Below are positions 1 through 8,397 of a DNA stretch of 64,000 nt, in pieces. This DNA comes from Magnetovibrio sp. PR-2 (GTDB lineage: Bacteria > Pseudomonadota > Alphaproteobacteria > Rhodospirillales > Magnetovibrionaceae). How positions within the stretch are numbered: position 1 is the stretch's first letter; every line of letters begins with the position of its first letter. A program made the position numbers and the translations under genes. Under the pieces are notes generated by a model that was given only the letters and a program-made list of their open reading frames with translations, was not told the origin of the DNA and did no database searches. The stretch is taken from assembly GCF_036689815.1 (NCBI RefSeq), contig NZ_JBAHUR010000003.1:248001-312000 (forward strand), given 5' to 3'.

Positions 1-223
1 GCATGTGAACTTGGGTGTCGCTGTCGAACAAGGTGCGCTCACCCAGACGGATAGTGCCGTAGTCCGGTCTCGTCAGTCCTGCGATCATGGAGATCAGCGA
101 ACTTTTCCCAGCCCCCGACTTGCCAAACAGTGTGGTGATGCCCGGCTCAGCGGTGAAGGCGGCTTTGATCTCGAAGGTGCCTTGGCGGTGTTGAACGTGA
201 ACGCTTAGGGAGGGAGCAGTCAT
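1..223 (-). CDS. modC: Molybdate ABC transporter ATP-binding protein, N-terminal part
   Basis: This is the start of an ABC ATPase that would energise molybdate import together with ModB and ModA just upstream. The visible 74 codons contain a Walker A loop of the form GKSGAGKSS at about residues 35-43, preceded by the beta-strand TTLF that is usual in ModC. The ATG at 221-223 overlaps the modB stop codon as ATGA, so the two are probably translationally coupled. The rest of the gene lies beyond the left edge. The assignment to molybdate rests on modA and modB being its neighbours; the fragment alone would only say ABC ATPase. Confidence 0.85.
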   Translation of the reverse strand, partial: MTAPSLSVHVQHRQGTFEIKAAFTAEPGITTLFGKSGAGKSSLISMIAGLTRPDYGTIRLGERTLFDSDTQVHM

Positions 224-921
224 GCGGAGCCTCCCGTCATGCGCTGGACCCGGCGGGCGAGGATTTCACTGGCCAAAAGGGCGCCCAGAGCCACCACAAT
301 AGACAAAACGGCCAAACGCATAGCGTTCGCTTCACCGCCCGGCACTTGGGTGAAGTTGTACAGGGCTAAGGGCAGAGTTTGGGTTTGCCCGGGGATATTG
401 GACACAAACGTGATGGTCGCGCCGAACTCACCCAGGGCGCGGGCAAAAGCCAGGACCACCCCGGTGACAATGCCGGGAAGCATCAAGGGCAGTGTGATGG
501 TCACAAACACGCGTGCAGGCTTGGCGCCCAAGGTGCGGGCGGCTTTTTCAAGACCGGGATCAATGGCTTCCAGGCTCAAACGCATGGCGCGCACCATCAA
601 GGGAAAAGCCATAACCGCGGCGGCAACAACCGCGCCTTTCCAATCAAACGCCAAGGTGATGCCCAGCGTTTCATACAGCCATGCCCCAACAGCGCCCGTG
701 CGTCCAAATGTCACCAACAAGACATAACCAACCACCACGGGCGGCACGACCAAGGGCAGGTGCACGAAGGCATTGAGCAGCCCATGCCCCCAAAACCGCT
801 TGCGTGCCAAAACCCATGCCACGGCGATGGCAAACGGCACAGATGCAACGCTGGTCCACACCCCGACTTTGAGGCTTAAGACCAAGGCATCCAGTTCCAA
901 AGGGGTGAGGTTCCAGTTCAA
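220..921 (-). CDS. modB: Molybdate ABC transporter permease
   Basis: This 233-residue inner-membrane permease forms the channel through which molybdate is moved, driven by ModC. It has about five hydrophobic segments and the EAA loop near residues 127-146 (EKAARTLGAKPARVF) that docks on the ATPase. The motif RALGEFGAT at about 167-175 is characteristic of ModB/CysT-type permeases. The only start in frame that fits is a TTG at 919-921, which overlaps the modA stop (TTGA). It is preceded by a GGA about eight bases away. Its stop overlaps the modC start, giving a tight modA-modB-modC unit. Length is normal for the family. Confidence 0.9.
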   Translation of the reverse strand: MNWNLTPLELDALVLSLKVGVWTSVASVPFAIAVAWVLARKRFWGHGLLNAFVHLPLVVPPVVVGYVLLVTFGRTGAVGAWLYETLGITLAFDWKGAVVAAAVMAFPLMVRAMRLSLEAIDPGLEKAARTLGAKPARVFVTITLPLMLPGIVTGVVLAFARALGEFGATITFVSNIPGQTQTLPLALYNFTQVPGGEANAMRLAVLSIVVALGALLASEILARRVQRMTGGSA

Positions 922-1700
922 TCGACAGATCCAAATCCGGCCGCCCGAAAGGCGTCTTGACCTTCTGGGCTGGTTAAGTACCTCATAACTTTTAACACGC
1001 TTGGGCGCATTTGGCCTTGGACAATGGCAGCCGGGTAAACAATCGGCGCATGAAGCTGGGGCGGGATTTGCGCAAAGGGCCGCACCCGCTCAGAGCGTTT
1101 GAGGTCCGAGGCATACACAATCCCCAGCCGGGCATCTCCACGGGCGACAAACATCAACGCTCCGGTCGCGTCGCGGGCTGGCGCCAAGCGGTCTTTGACG
1201 GCGTCCCATAATTCCCAGTTCTGAAGAGCCTCTTTGGCATATTGACCGGCAGGGACATGGGCCGGATCACCGATGGCAAAGCGGGAATTTTGTAAGATGC
1301 TGCCTAAGGGATAGCCCGGACCTACGGCCATGCGGGGGGCGGGGAAGGGAGCGGCACCGGAAACCATCACGAGGGCGTTTTTGGCCACGATTCGCAATTG
1401 GTCTGGTTCGATTTTATTAATATTTCGTAAATAATCTGTCCAGTTTGTGTTTGCGGATAGGAAAATATCGGCAGGTGCACCATGTTCAACTTGGCGGGCA
1501 AGGGACGAGCTGGACCCATAAATAACTATAATATCAATGCCCTGTTCCTTTAGGGAGGTCGTTATGGTGTGCATTGCAGCTTGCGTGCTGGCGGCAGCGA
1601 ACAAGGTGACCCGTTCCTCTGCGTGGGCGGAGAGGCTGCTAAATGAGCAGAGCAGGCACAAAGCGTAAACCAAGAACACGGTGTGAGAACGTTTGAGCAT
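918..1700 (-). CDS. modA: Molybdate-binding periplasmic protein
   Basis: ModA captures molybdate in the periplasm and hands it to ModB. I start it at the ATG at 1698-1700, which gives 260 residues. Upstream codons in the same frame lack any signal-peptide logic, whereas this start gives a clean signal peptide (KRS, hydrophobic stretch, SAHAEE cleavage region). The mature protein opens with VTLFAAASTQ and later has the SSSLARQVEHGAPADIF region typical of molybdate binders. The stop overlaps the TTG of modB. It is first in the mod operon and is transcribed divergently from the PilZ gene. A ModE-type operator is not convincing in the 148-base spacer. Confidence 0.9.
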   Translation of the reverse strand: MLKRSHTVFLVYALCLLCSFSSLSAHAEERVTLFAAASTQAAMHTITTSLKEQGIDIIVIYGSSSSLARQVEHGAPADIFLSANTNWTDYLRNINKIEPDQLRIVAKNALVMVSGAAPFPAPRMAVGPGYPLGSILQNSRFAIGDPAHVPAGQYAKEALQNWELWDAVKDRLAPARDATGALMFVARGDARLGIVYASDLKRSERVRPFAQIPPQLHAPIVYPAAIVQGQMRPSVLKVMRYLTSPEGQDAFRAAGFGSVD

Positions 1701-1848
1701 AGAAAGGCATCCAGGGCGCGAATCGTAAGAAAACTTAGCTTTTTGGGAAATTATGTGACAATATAGCCCAAAATACGTACCAGAAGTTTTCCGTAAGAGA
1801 ATCATAGCGCTAGTTTGCCTCACCCGTCCGCCAGACAGGATCCCATTT

Positions 1849-2193
1849 ATGGAAGCCGCATTGAACATAGACCGTCGTAAACATGAACGCCATGGCCGCA
1901 TGGGCCTGTTGGTGCGTGTGTGCGGTCAAGAGTTTGAAGTTGGCAATTGGAGCTTGGGCGGATTTTTGCTTGAAAATTATGACGGTAAGCTGTCCACCGG
2001 GGCGTTGGTCACGGTCAAAGGTATTGGCTGCAGCGCAACCACAATGCATCAAGTCGAATTGCCCGCCCGAGTGGTGCGTATGGACGCCACGACCGTTGCG
2101 ATCAACTATTTAGGGCTCGATGCGACGGCTTATGAGTTCTTGGTGGACGCCTTGAACCAATGCGGGGAAATGCGCTCGCTAGCGCAAGCTTAG
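1849..2193 (+). CDS. PilZ-domain protein, likely c-di-GMP binding
   Basis: This is a stand-alone PilZ domain of 114 residues. PilZ proteins bind cyclic di-GMP and pass the signal to motility, polysaccharide or other outputs. The N-terminal arginine motif is RRKHERHGR at residues 9-17, and the second motif NWSLGG at about 33-38 matches the family's (D/N)xSxxG. Both are needed for ligand binding, so it looks active. An AGGA lies nine bases before the ATG. It stands alone between the divergent mod operon and the convergent cobW gene, so its output cannot be read from context. The window also contains two c-di-GMP-type phosphodiesterase (HD-GYP) genes near 51-53 kb. Confidence 0.82.
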   Translation: MEAALNIDRRKHERHGRMGLLVRVCGQEFEVGNWSLGGFLLENYDGKLSTGALVTVKGIGCSATTMHQVELPARVVRMDATTVAINYLGLDATAYEFLVDALNQCGEMRSLAQA

Positions 2194-2246
2194 GCTTACA
2201 CCTCTTCTTTCACAAAACGAACCGTCGCCAGCAGCATAAACGCGCC

Positions 2247-3269
2247 TTATGTGTCGTCTGTCAGGGTTCCGGGCAGATATGCCGCAAAGGTGTCGCGGAT
2301 GGCCTGCTTGGAAAGGTTCTTGGTGATAAACACCAGTCGGCTGCGTTTGTCCAGGCCTTCCCAATTCTCTAGGGCTGCAGGGGGGTGGATCAAGTGCTGA
2401 ACGCCATGGATGGCGATGGGGCGGTCCACGTCTTTGACATCCATGATGCCCTTCATGCGCAACACGCCTTCGCCTTGGGTCGCCAAGACCATGCCGAGCC
2501 AGTCTTGAAACGCCATAAAGTCGATTGGCGTGTCGGCCTCCAGCACAAAACTGTCGATGCCGGCATCGTGATTGTGGTGATGATGGTGGTGATCTTTGAT
2601 CACGTCATCGCCCAGCCAGCGTTCCACATGCGGGGTGAAGTCGGCATCGAACAATCCTGCATCAATGATGTCTGTGACCGGGACTTGCCCGTGTTGAGCT
2701 TGGATTTGGGGGGCGGCGGGGTTTAAGTCTTGGAGCCGCGCGATCAAGGCTTCCAAATCTGAGGCGATATCGACTTTTGAAATCACCAGACGGTCGGCAA
2801 TGGCGGCCTGCTTGACGGCTTCGGGATGGTTTTCCAGGGTCTGCAGCCCCAACGCGCCATCAACCACCGTGACCAAGCCGTCCAGACGGAACTGTCCGGC
2901 AATCAAAGGGTCAGTCATTAAGGTGTGCAGGATTGGCGCCGGGTCGGCAAGGCCCGTGGTTTCGATGATCAAGCGTTCAAACGGGGGGACTTTGCCGTCA
3001 GCCCGTTTGGCGATGAGCTCTTTCATGGCGTTCACCAGATCGGAACGCACCGAACAGCACACACAACCACTTTCCAGCAATACCGTGGTTTCATCCACGT
3101 GTTCGACCAGCAAATGGTCGATGGACACATCGCCGAATTCATTGATCAAGATGGCGCTTTGGCCCAAGTCCTGATCTTGCACAAGATGATTGAGAAGGGT
3201 GGTCTTGCCGCTGCCCAAAAAGCCCGTCAGAACGGTGACGGCTACGGCTGTCGGCAGTTCATTTTCCAT
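2247..3269 (-). CDS. COG0523/CobW-family GTPase, putative zinc metallochaperone
   Basis: This is a G3E-family GTPase of 340 residues that probably delivers or allocates zinc. The P-loop GFLGSGKT lies at residues 16-23 and the diagnostic metal motif C69-V-C71-C72 follows at the expected distance. A run of six histidines within DHHHHHHNHD is near residue 255, a common zinc-binding insert in zinc-linked members. The start is the ATG at 3267-3269 with GGAAGAG just upstream. It lies inside the end of hisI, an 11-base overlap. The operon znuA-hisI-cobW under a Zur-like site points to zinc starvation and not to cobalamin synthesis. The exact client protein is unknown. Confidence 0.85.
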   Translation of the reverse strand: MENELPTAVAVTVLTGFLGSGKTTLLNHLVQDQDLGQSAILINEFGDVSIDHLLVEHVDETTVLLESGCVCCSVRSDLVNAMKELIAKRADGKVPPFERLIIETTGLADPAPILHTLMTDPLIAGQFRLDGLVTVVDGALGLQTLENHPEAVKQAAIADRLVISKVDIASDLEALIARLQDLNPAAPQIQAQHGQVPVTDIIDAGLFDADFTPHVERWLGDDVIKDHHHHHHNHDAGIDSFVLEADTPIDFMAFQDWLGMVLATQGEGVLRMKGIMDVKDVDRPIAIHGVQHLIHPPAALENWEGLDKRSRLVFITKNLSKQAIRDTFAAYLPGTLTDDT

Positions 3270-3693
3270 AGAGCTCTTCCGGAGAGATCTCGACGTCTGC
3301 AATGGTTTTGATCTGACCGCCGCGCACAGACTTGAAGAAGCAATTGCGCCGCCCGGTGTGGCACGCCACACCTTTTTGCGTGACCAGCATCACCACCGTG
3401 TCGTTGTCGCAATCCCAGCGAAAATCCTTGAGCTGTTGTTCTTGGCCGGAGCTTTCCCCCTTGCGCCACAGCTTTTGGCGCGAACGGGAATAATAACACG
3501 CCCGCCCCGTGGTCAGGGTTTCTATAACGGCGTCGCGGTTCATCCAGGCCATCATCAAAATCTCACCGCCTTTGCCGTCGGGTGTGTCGTCTTGAGCAAT
3601 GGCAGGGATCAGGCCGTCGGCGTTGAAGCTCAACTGCGCGGCAATCTCAGCCGCCAGCTCAGGCGTGGTGGGGTAGTTGTCAGTGCTCATCAT
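3259..3693 (-). CDS. hisI: Phosphoribosyl-AMP cyclohydrolase, probable zinc-starvation paralogue
   Basis: HisI opens the purine ring of phosphoribosyl-AMP in histidine synthesis and is a zinc enzyme. The 144-residue protein has SRSRQKLWRKGE near 69-80, DCDND near 94 and the CHTGRRNC motif near 111-118, so all three zinc cysteines are present. The residue after the SG of the usual SGH stretch is Gln (ESSGQEQ). Two ATGs sit in tandem (3691 and 3688), with AGAAAG upstream. It lies nine bases behind znuA and overlaps cobW, away from any other his gene. That suggests a duplicate expressed when zinc is short. A sole-copy hisI is the alternative. Confidence 0.88.
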   Translation of the reverse strand: MMSTDNYPTTPELAAEIAAQLSFNADGLIPAIAQDDTPDGKGGEILMMAWMNRDAVIETLTTGRACYYSRSRQKLWRKGESSGQEQQLKDFRWDCDNDTVVMLVTQKGVACHTGRRNCFFKSVRGGQIKTIADVEISPEELYGK

Positions 3694-3702
3694 TGAACTT
3701 TC

Positions 3703-4677
3703 TTATTGTGCAGGTTGCTTGGCTTGTGGGGTCAAGCACGATTGCATGGACACGATGATACCTTGGATGATGCGCACATACGTCGTATCGGACAAGGACA
3801 AATCAGCACCTAAGGGATCAATTTCGCGCAAAGATACGCCGTGCTCTTGGCTCAAACGTTTGGCAAGCTTGGGCGTGAATTGCGGTTCATGAAACAGGCA
3901 TTTCAGGTTTTCCCCTTCGATCAGCTTGATCAATCCGGCGATGTGCTTCGCACCCGGTTCTCGTCCGGGAACGGTTTGCAGATAGCCCGCTTCTTTAAAT
4001 CCGAATTCGCGCGCCAAATAACCAAATGCGTTGTGCTGCACCAAATAGGGAATGGTCTGCATGTTTGTCGTGAACTTCTTGGTCTGGTTGATCAAGATCG
4101 ACACACGGCGCTGGGACTTTTTGGCGTTGGCGGCGTACTCCTGCGCATTGGCCGGGTCGACTTGGCTGAGCACGTGTTCGATATGAGCCAACATGGCTAT
4201 GGCATTGTTAGGCGATAGCCAAATGTGGGGATCCATTGAGCCGTGGTCATGGGCATCCTCTTTGTCGTCTTGATGGTCGTCATAGTCTTCAATGTGGCGC
4301 TCGTTAGTGTTGATGAAGTCAATGCCTTCAGCGGACATCAAAGCCACAACGGTGGCGTTCTTGGACAACTTAGCCAGTGGGCCGTTCAGGGTGTTTTCCA
4401 GATTCGGTCCAATCCAAAAAACCACATCGGCATGCTCCAACATCTTGGCTTGGGACGGTTTCAGAGAAAACACATGCGGCGAAGCGGTGGCGGGAATGAT
4501 CACATCCGGCGTGCCTAAGCTGCCCATCACCATTTTGACCAAGGCCTGCACCGGCTTGATTGAGGCTGCGACTTTCGGCGGTGCTGCAAGGGCGCGTTCG
4601 GACCAGATCAAGCCTGCGGCTAAGACCAAGAGGATACTCAAGGTCTGAAACAGGGCGGAAGGCTTGAAACGGCTCAT
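3703..4677 (-). CDS. znuA: Zinc ABC transporter periplasmic binding protein
   Basis: ZnuA scavenges zinc in the periplasm for the ZnuBC importer. The protein has 324 residues when started at the ATG at 4675-4677, which follows AGGA by eight bases and gives a signal peptide ending near ALAAPP. The expected first metal histidine is in SPHVF (His68). A flexible His/Asp-rich loop spans about 127-148, and the family motif MDPHIWLSP follows with His151. The acidic-histidine loop separates zinc from manganese binders, so zinc is the likely substrate. It heads the leftward operon with hisI and cobW, divergent from zur-znuC-znuB. Confidence 0.93.
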   Translation of the reverse strand: MSRFKPSALFQTLSILLVLAAGLIWSERALAAPPKVAASIKPVQALVKMVMGSLGTPDVIIPATASPHVFSLKPSQAKMLEHADVVFWIGPNLENTLNGPLAKLSKNATVVALMSAEGIDFINTNERHIEDYDDHQDDKEDAHDHGSMDPHIWLSPNNAIAMLAHIEHVLSQVDPANAQEYAANAKKSQRRVSILINQTKKFTTNMQTIPYLVQHNAFGYLAREFGFKEAGYLQTVPGREPGAKHIAGLIKLIEGENLKCLFHEPQFTPKLAKRLSQEHGVSLREIDPLGADLSLSDTTYVRIIQGIIVSMQSCLTPQAKQPAQ

Positions 4678-4750
4678 GCGAAAGTCCTTTGTGTGCAAGA
4701 TGATAGTTGTTGCCAATGTGCGACTTGGACAATTGAAGGTCAAGTGCAGA

Positions 4751-4765
4751 TGTTATAACATAACA
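4751..4765. promoter_or_regulatory. Zur operator candidate
   Basis: The 15 bases here form a perfect inverted repeat, TGTTAT-AAC-ATAACA. They match the general form of Zur boxes in proteobacteria. They sit in the 90-base spacer between divergent znuA and zur and end two bases before the zur ATG. The overlapping TATAAC (4754-4759) could be the -10 element of the zur transcript, so repressor binding would block RNA polymerase. One site could control both directions. Confidence 0.75.
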
Positions 4766-4767
4766 CT

Positions 4768-5262
4768 ATGAAAGAACATTTCCCCAGCGAGAGCCACGAT
4801 CATACCCACTGTGAAGCCCAAGCGCTGAAACGTGCTGAAGGCTTGTGTGCTGAACGCGGCGTGCGCCTGACGGACATTCGCCGCCAAGTCTTGGAACTGG
4901 TGTGGAAATCCCACGTGCCGGTTGGGGCTTATGATCTGTTGGATCAACTCAAGACCCAGGGCAAAAAGGCCCAGCCGCCGACTGTCTACCGGGCTTTGGA
5001 CTTTTTGTTGGAACAAGGCCTGATCCATCGCATTGAAAGCCAAAATGCGTACATTGGGTGCTCCGATCCAGAACATGACCATGTCGGGCAGTTTTTGATC
5101 TGTCGCGATTGTGGGGCGACGGCGGAATTGGTGGATGCGCGTATTGACGATGCGATATCCAAAGGGGCAAACGATATGGGCTTTCGCGTCGAACACCCGA
5201 CGGTGGAGCTGGAGGGCACCTGTGCAAAGTGCCGCATCGGTCACAAGGGCAACACAGCATGA
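4768..5262 (+). CDS. zur: Zinc uptake regulator, Fur family
   Basis: This 164-residue repressor senses zinc and shuts off zinc import genes. The winged-helix region contains [13 protein letters not shown] and [19 protein letters not shown]. The zinc sites are visible as [18 protein letters not shown] and a C-terminal CAKC pair. The length and the position at the head of znuCB identify it as Zur and not Fur. There is no ribosome-binding site before the ATG, because the operator-like repeat ends two bases upstream. The message may therefore be leaderless, with transcription starting at or next to the A of the ATG. The stop codon overlaps znuC as ATGA. Confidence 0.9.
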   Translation: MKEHFPSESHDHTHCEAQALKRAEGLCAERGVRLTDIRRQVLELVWKSHVPVGAYDLLDQLKTQGKKAQPPTVYRALDFLLEQGLIHRIESQNAYIGCSDPEHDHVGQFLICRDCGATAELVDARIDDAISKGANDMGFRVEHPTVELEGTCAKCRIGHKGNTA

Positions 5263-6023
5263 ACGATCAAAGTTTGATCGAAGCGAAAGGACTGGAAGTC
5301 GCTTTCGGTGATGTCTCTGTGCTGAGCGGTGCGAACGTGTCGGTTAAGCCGGGTGAAATCGTCACCATTATCGGTCCCAACGGCGCGGGCAAAACCACTT
5401 TGGTTAAGGTTATGTTGGGCTTGATCCAACCCCAAAGGGGCACGGTTCAACGTAAACCCAAATTGCATATCGGTTATATGCCCCAGCGCTTGAGCATTGA
5501 TCCAGCCATGCCCATCACGGTGGAGCGCTTTTTGCGCATGGGCCTTCAGGGCAAAGTTCCGGATGAAGATTGCCGCTCTGTCATGGAAGAGGTCGGCGCC
5601 ATTGATGTTTTGGGCCACCCCATGCAATCCATTTCGGGGGGCGAGATGCAACGCGTGCTTTTGGCCCGCGCTTTGTTGCGCGATCCAGAATTGCTGGTTT
5701 TGGATGAACCGGTTCAAGGCGTGGATATCACCGGGCAGGCCGATCTCTATCGATTGATTCAAGGCATTCGCAAAACCCGCAACGTCGGCGTGGTGATGGT
5801 GTCCCACGATCTTCACGTGGTGATGGCCCAAACCGACCATGTGTTGTGCCTCAACGGCCATGTGTGCTGTGCAGGGCACCCCAGCCAAGTCAGCCGCCAT
5901 CCGGAATTCGTCGCCATGTTCGGCGAAGACGTGGCTTCGACCTTGGCGGTTTATGCCCACAATCACGATCACGAACACGGGCTTGATGGACACGTTCATG
6001 GGGAGCACTGCGATCATGAGTGA
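5259..6023 (+). CDS. znuC: Zinc ABC transporter ATP-binding protein
   Basis: ZnuC is the ATPase of the zinc importer. The 254 residues carry Walker A GPNGAGKT (39-46), the signature ISGGEMQR, Walker B LLVLDEP and the switch His in VSHDLHVV. The C-terminus is unusually rich in His and Asp ([19 protein letters not shown]), as seen in several ZnuC proteins, and may bind zinc. The ATG overlaps the zur stop and the gene's end overlaps znuB by eight bases, so zur-znuC-znuB is one translationally linked unit. Confidence 0.93.
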   Translation: MNDQSLIEAKGLEVAFGDVSVLSGANVSVKPGEIVTIIGPNGAGKTTLVKVMLGLIQPQRGTVQRKPKLHIGYMPQRLSIDPAMPITVERFLRMGLQGKVPDEDCRSVMEEVGAIDVLGHPMQSISGGEMQRVLLARALLRDPELLVLDEPVQGVDITGQADLYRLIQGIRKTRNVGVVMVSHDLHVVMAQTDHVLCLNGHVCCAGHPSQVSRHPEFVAMFGEDVASTLAVYAHNHDHEHGLDGHVHGEHCDHE

Positions 6024-6816
6024 TTGGGGCATGGATGACTTTCTGATCCGCGCTGCCTTGGCTGGTGTGGCGGTCGCCCTTGTGGCCGGACCTTTGGGGG
6101 CGTTCGTGGTGTGGCGGCGTATGGCCTATTTTGGCGGGGCCTTGTCGCACACGGCCTTATTGGGGGTGGCGCTGGGGTTTTTGCTGGGGCTAGAGCCTGC
6201 CGTCGGCGTGGTTTGCGTGGTGGTGGTCATGGCCTTGATGCTGGGCAGGGTGCAGCGCATTCACGGAATATCTTTGGATACCTTATTGGGCGTTGTGGCA
6301 CATGCGGGCTTGGCCTTGGGGTTGATCATTGCCTCGACCTTAGACAGCGTGCGCATTGATTTGATGGGCTATCTTTTCGGCGATATTTTGGCTGTCGGCT
6401 GGGCCGACGTGGTTTGGGTGTGGGGGACGTCCATCTTGATCTTGGTCGCGTTGTCAAAAGTTTGGCACGGATTGCTGAACGCAACGGTGCATGCGGATCT
6501 CGCCCAGGTCGAAGGCACCAATGTCCGTTTGATGGACACCGTGTTTATGGTCATCTTGGCCTTGGTGGTGGCTTTGGCGATGCAAGTGGTGGGAATTTTG
6601 CTGGTCACGGCCATGCTGATCATTCCCGCTTCAAGCGTGCGCAGGATCGCCAAAACGCCCGAGGGCATGGCAATCTATTCCGTTATCGTCGGCGTGATTG
6701 CGGTCTGTGCGGGGCTTTGGGGCTCCTATGAATGGGATACCCCTGCGGGACCGTCCATTGTGATGGCTTCAACGGTCATGTTCTTGTTGGGGCAAATCAA
6801 GCTGCGGCGGGGCTAA
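6016..6816 (+). CDS. znuB: Zinc ABC transporter permease
   Basis: ZnuB is the ABC-3 family membrane channel for zinc. The 266-residue protein is hydrophobic throughout, with about seven to eight membrane segments. It contains the family stretches [19 protein letters not shown] near residue 36 and [17 protein letters not shown] near 197. The ATG at 6016 lies within the end of znuC. The stop region overlaps, by 20 bases, the end of a small convergent gene on the other strand. With ZnuA, ZnuC and Zur next door the substrate is zinc with little doubt. Confidence 0.93.
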   Translation: MSDWGMDDFLIRAALAGVAVALVAGPLGAFVVWRRMAYFGGALSHTALLGVALGFLLGLEPAVGVVCVVVVMALMLGRVQRIHGISLDTLLGVVAHAGLALGLIIASTLDSVRIDLMGYLFGDILAVGWADVVWVWGTSILILVALSKVWHGLLNATVHADLAQVEGTNVRLMDTVFMVILALVVALAMQVVGILLVTAMLIIPASSVRRIAKTPEGMAIYSVIVGVIAVCAGLWGSYEWDTPAGPSIVMASTVMFLLGQIKLRRG

Positions 6817-7108
6817 CCTTGTCTGTGGCACCCGTCCAGTCTTTTAAAACGTCTGCCGCGCGTAAGTATATGCAATCGGTGTTCAGTGGCGTTTGGCGGT
6901 AGAGGTTCAAGGTGCGAAGACGCCCTTCAAGGCAATGAGCACAGCTTTCGGTCGTCATTGAGGCGCCAAACAAGCAGCCTTGCGCACATCCGCGCTTGGG
7001 GTTCATGCGTTGTCGCCACAGCGCAAGCCCGCTTGGTGCACCATCTTTCAAAACGGAATCGGCAATCACCCACATAAACTGGGTGCAATCTTTGCTGAAC
7101 GTAATCAT
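6797..7108 (-). CDS. Cysteine-containing protein of unknown function
   Basis: I do not recognise this 103-residue protein. I start it at the ATG at 7106-7108, which has AAGGGAAC just upstream; a longer form from 7162 lacks a good ribosome-binding site. It has no signal peptide or membrane segment. It contains six cysteines, including CAQGC near residue 40 and CAHC near 57, a spacing that could bind zinc or iron. It is convergent with znuB and their ends overlap by 20 bases. A role in metal handling would be a guess from position alone. Confidence 0.6.
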   Translation of the reverse strand: MITFSKDCTQFMWVIADSVLKDGAPSGLALWRQRMNPKRGCAQGCLFGASMTTESCAHCLEGRLRTLNLYRQTPLNTDCIYLRAADVLKDWTGATDKVSPAAA

Positions 7109-7206
7109 AACGTTCCCTTTCGGAGGTTTTTTTGGGCATTTGAAACATGCCTCTGTATGCAAACCTAGCGATTCCCCATGACAGTATTGAGACAGTTTTG
7201 TGTCCC

Positions 7207-8397
7207 CTATGCCTTCAAGTTGTCGAGACCTGTTTGCAGATCCGTGCGTAGGTCTTGGGGGTCTTCCATACCCGATTGGATGCGCAAGACCGGTTGGTTA
7301 TAGGGCCATGTATAGGTGGTTCGCATGGTGCGAGGGTCCGACGGGATGATCAGGCTTTCAAAGCCCCCCCAGCTGTAGCCCATGGCAAACAGTTTCATGT
7401 TGTCCAACATACGTGCCATGTCGTCTTTGGTGGGGCCGCCTTTGAGAACAAAGCCAAACAGGCCCGATGCGCCGGTGAAATCGCGCTTCCAAATGTCGTG
7501 TCCCGGACAGCTGGGTAGGGCAGGGTGCAACACGGTTTCGACCTCTGGCCTTGTGACCAGCCAGTTGGCGAGCTCCAGCCCTGTGTCTTGGTGGCGGGGC
7601 ATGCGGGCAGCCAGTGAGCGAATGCCGCGCAGCCCCAAATAGGCATCGTCCGGGGCGGTGGAATAGCCCATGCCCACGGCGACGGTTTTGATGTGTTCAT
7701 AAAGGGCACGGTCTTTCATGGTCACGGTGCCCAACATGGCGTCTGAATGACCGACGATGTATTTGGTGGCAGCTTGTAGAGAGATATCGACGCCGTGTTC
7801 AAACGGCTTGTAGTAGTAGCCAGCCGACCATGTGTTGTCCATCACCACCAAAGCACCGCCGTCGTGGGCGATTTGGGCGATCATGGGAATGTCTTGGACC
7901 TCGAACGTGATGGAGCCGGGGGCTTCGGTAAACACCACCTTGGTGTTGGGGCGCATCAAGGCTTTGATTTCGTCCGCCGTTGCCATGGGGTCGTAATATG
8001 TGACCTCGACGCCAAACTTTTTCAAAAAGGTGTCGCAGAACTTCACGGTGGGGAAGTAGGCACTGTCCGTGATTAACGCATGCTCACCTTGATGAAGGGT
8101 CGCAGCCAAAGCCACGGCAATGGATGCCATGCCGCTGGGAACGGAAATGCAGTGATCGCCACCTTCCAAATCCGCAACGGCTTCTTCAAAGGCAAAAGTC
8201 GTCGGTGTTCCGTAGCGCCCGTAATAGACCTGATCGAAACGATTCTGCTCAGCCTCGTGGAGGTCGGCCATGGTTTCAAACGTCACAGTTGAGGCGTGAT
8301 ACACAGGCGGGTTCACAATGCCGTAATTGTTTTTTGGGTCGCGTCCAGCCGTGGTGAGGCGGGTATCAGGTTTGTACGACTTATCGTTGGTGTCCAT
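7207..8397 (-). CDS. metC: Cystathionine beta-lyase
   Basis: This PLP enzyme of the Cys/Met metabolism family probably cleaves cystathionine to homocysteine in methionine synthesis. The 396 residues include YGRYGTPTTFAFE near 59-71, the PLP-anchoring stretch MDNTWSAGY near 186-194 and the Schiff-base lysine K212 in QAATKYIVGHSD. The start is the ATG at 8395-8397; upstream in-frame codons look like leader. It runs divergently from aapJ. Related gamma-synthases and sulfhydrylases share the fold. The MDNTW and SLQAATKYIVGHSD wording is that of MetC, so I favour the lyase. Confidence 0.87.
   Translation of the reverse strand: MDTNDKSYKPDTRLTTAGRDPKNNYGIVNPPVYHASTVTFETMADLHEAEQNRFDQVYYGRYGTPTTFAFEEAVADLEGGDHCISVPSGMASIAVALAATLHQGEHALITDSAYFPTVKFCDTFLKKFGVEVTYYDPMATADEIKALMRPNTKVVFTEAPGSITFEVQDIPMIAQIAHDGGALVVMDNTWSAGYYYKPFEHGVDISLQAATKYIVGHSDAMLGTVTMKDRALYEHIKTVAVGMGYSTAPDDAYLGLRGIRSLAARMPRHQDTGLELANWLVTRPEVETVLHPALPSCPGHDIWKRDFTGASGLFGFVLKGGPTKDDMARMLDNMKLFAMGYSWGGFESLIIPSDPRTMRTTYTWPYNQPVLRIQSGMEDPQDLRTDLQTGLDNLKA

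Noticed and set aside
1701-1848. ModE operator between modA and the PilZ gene
   Set aside because: CTATAT is present on the minus strand but the matching half-site at the right spacing is not. The inverted pair GAAAACTT (1729-1736) and AAGTTTTC (1784-1791) is too far apart to call an operator.
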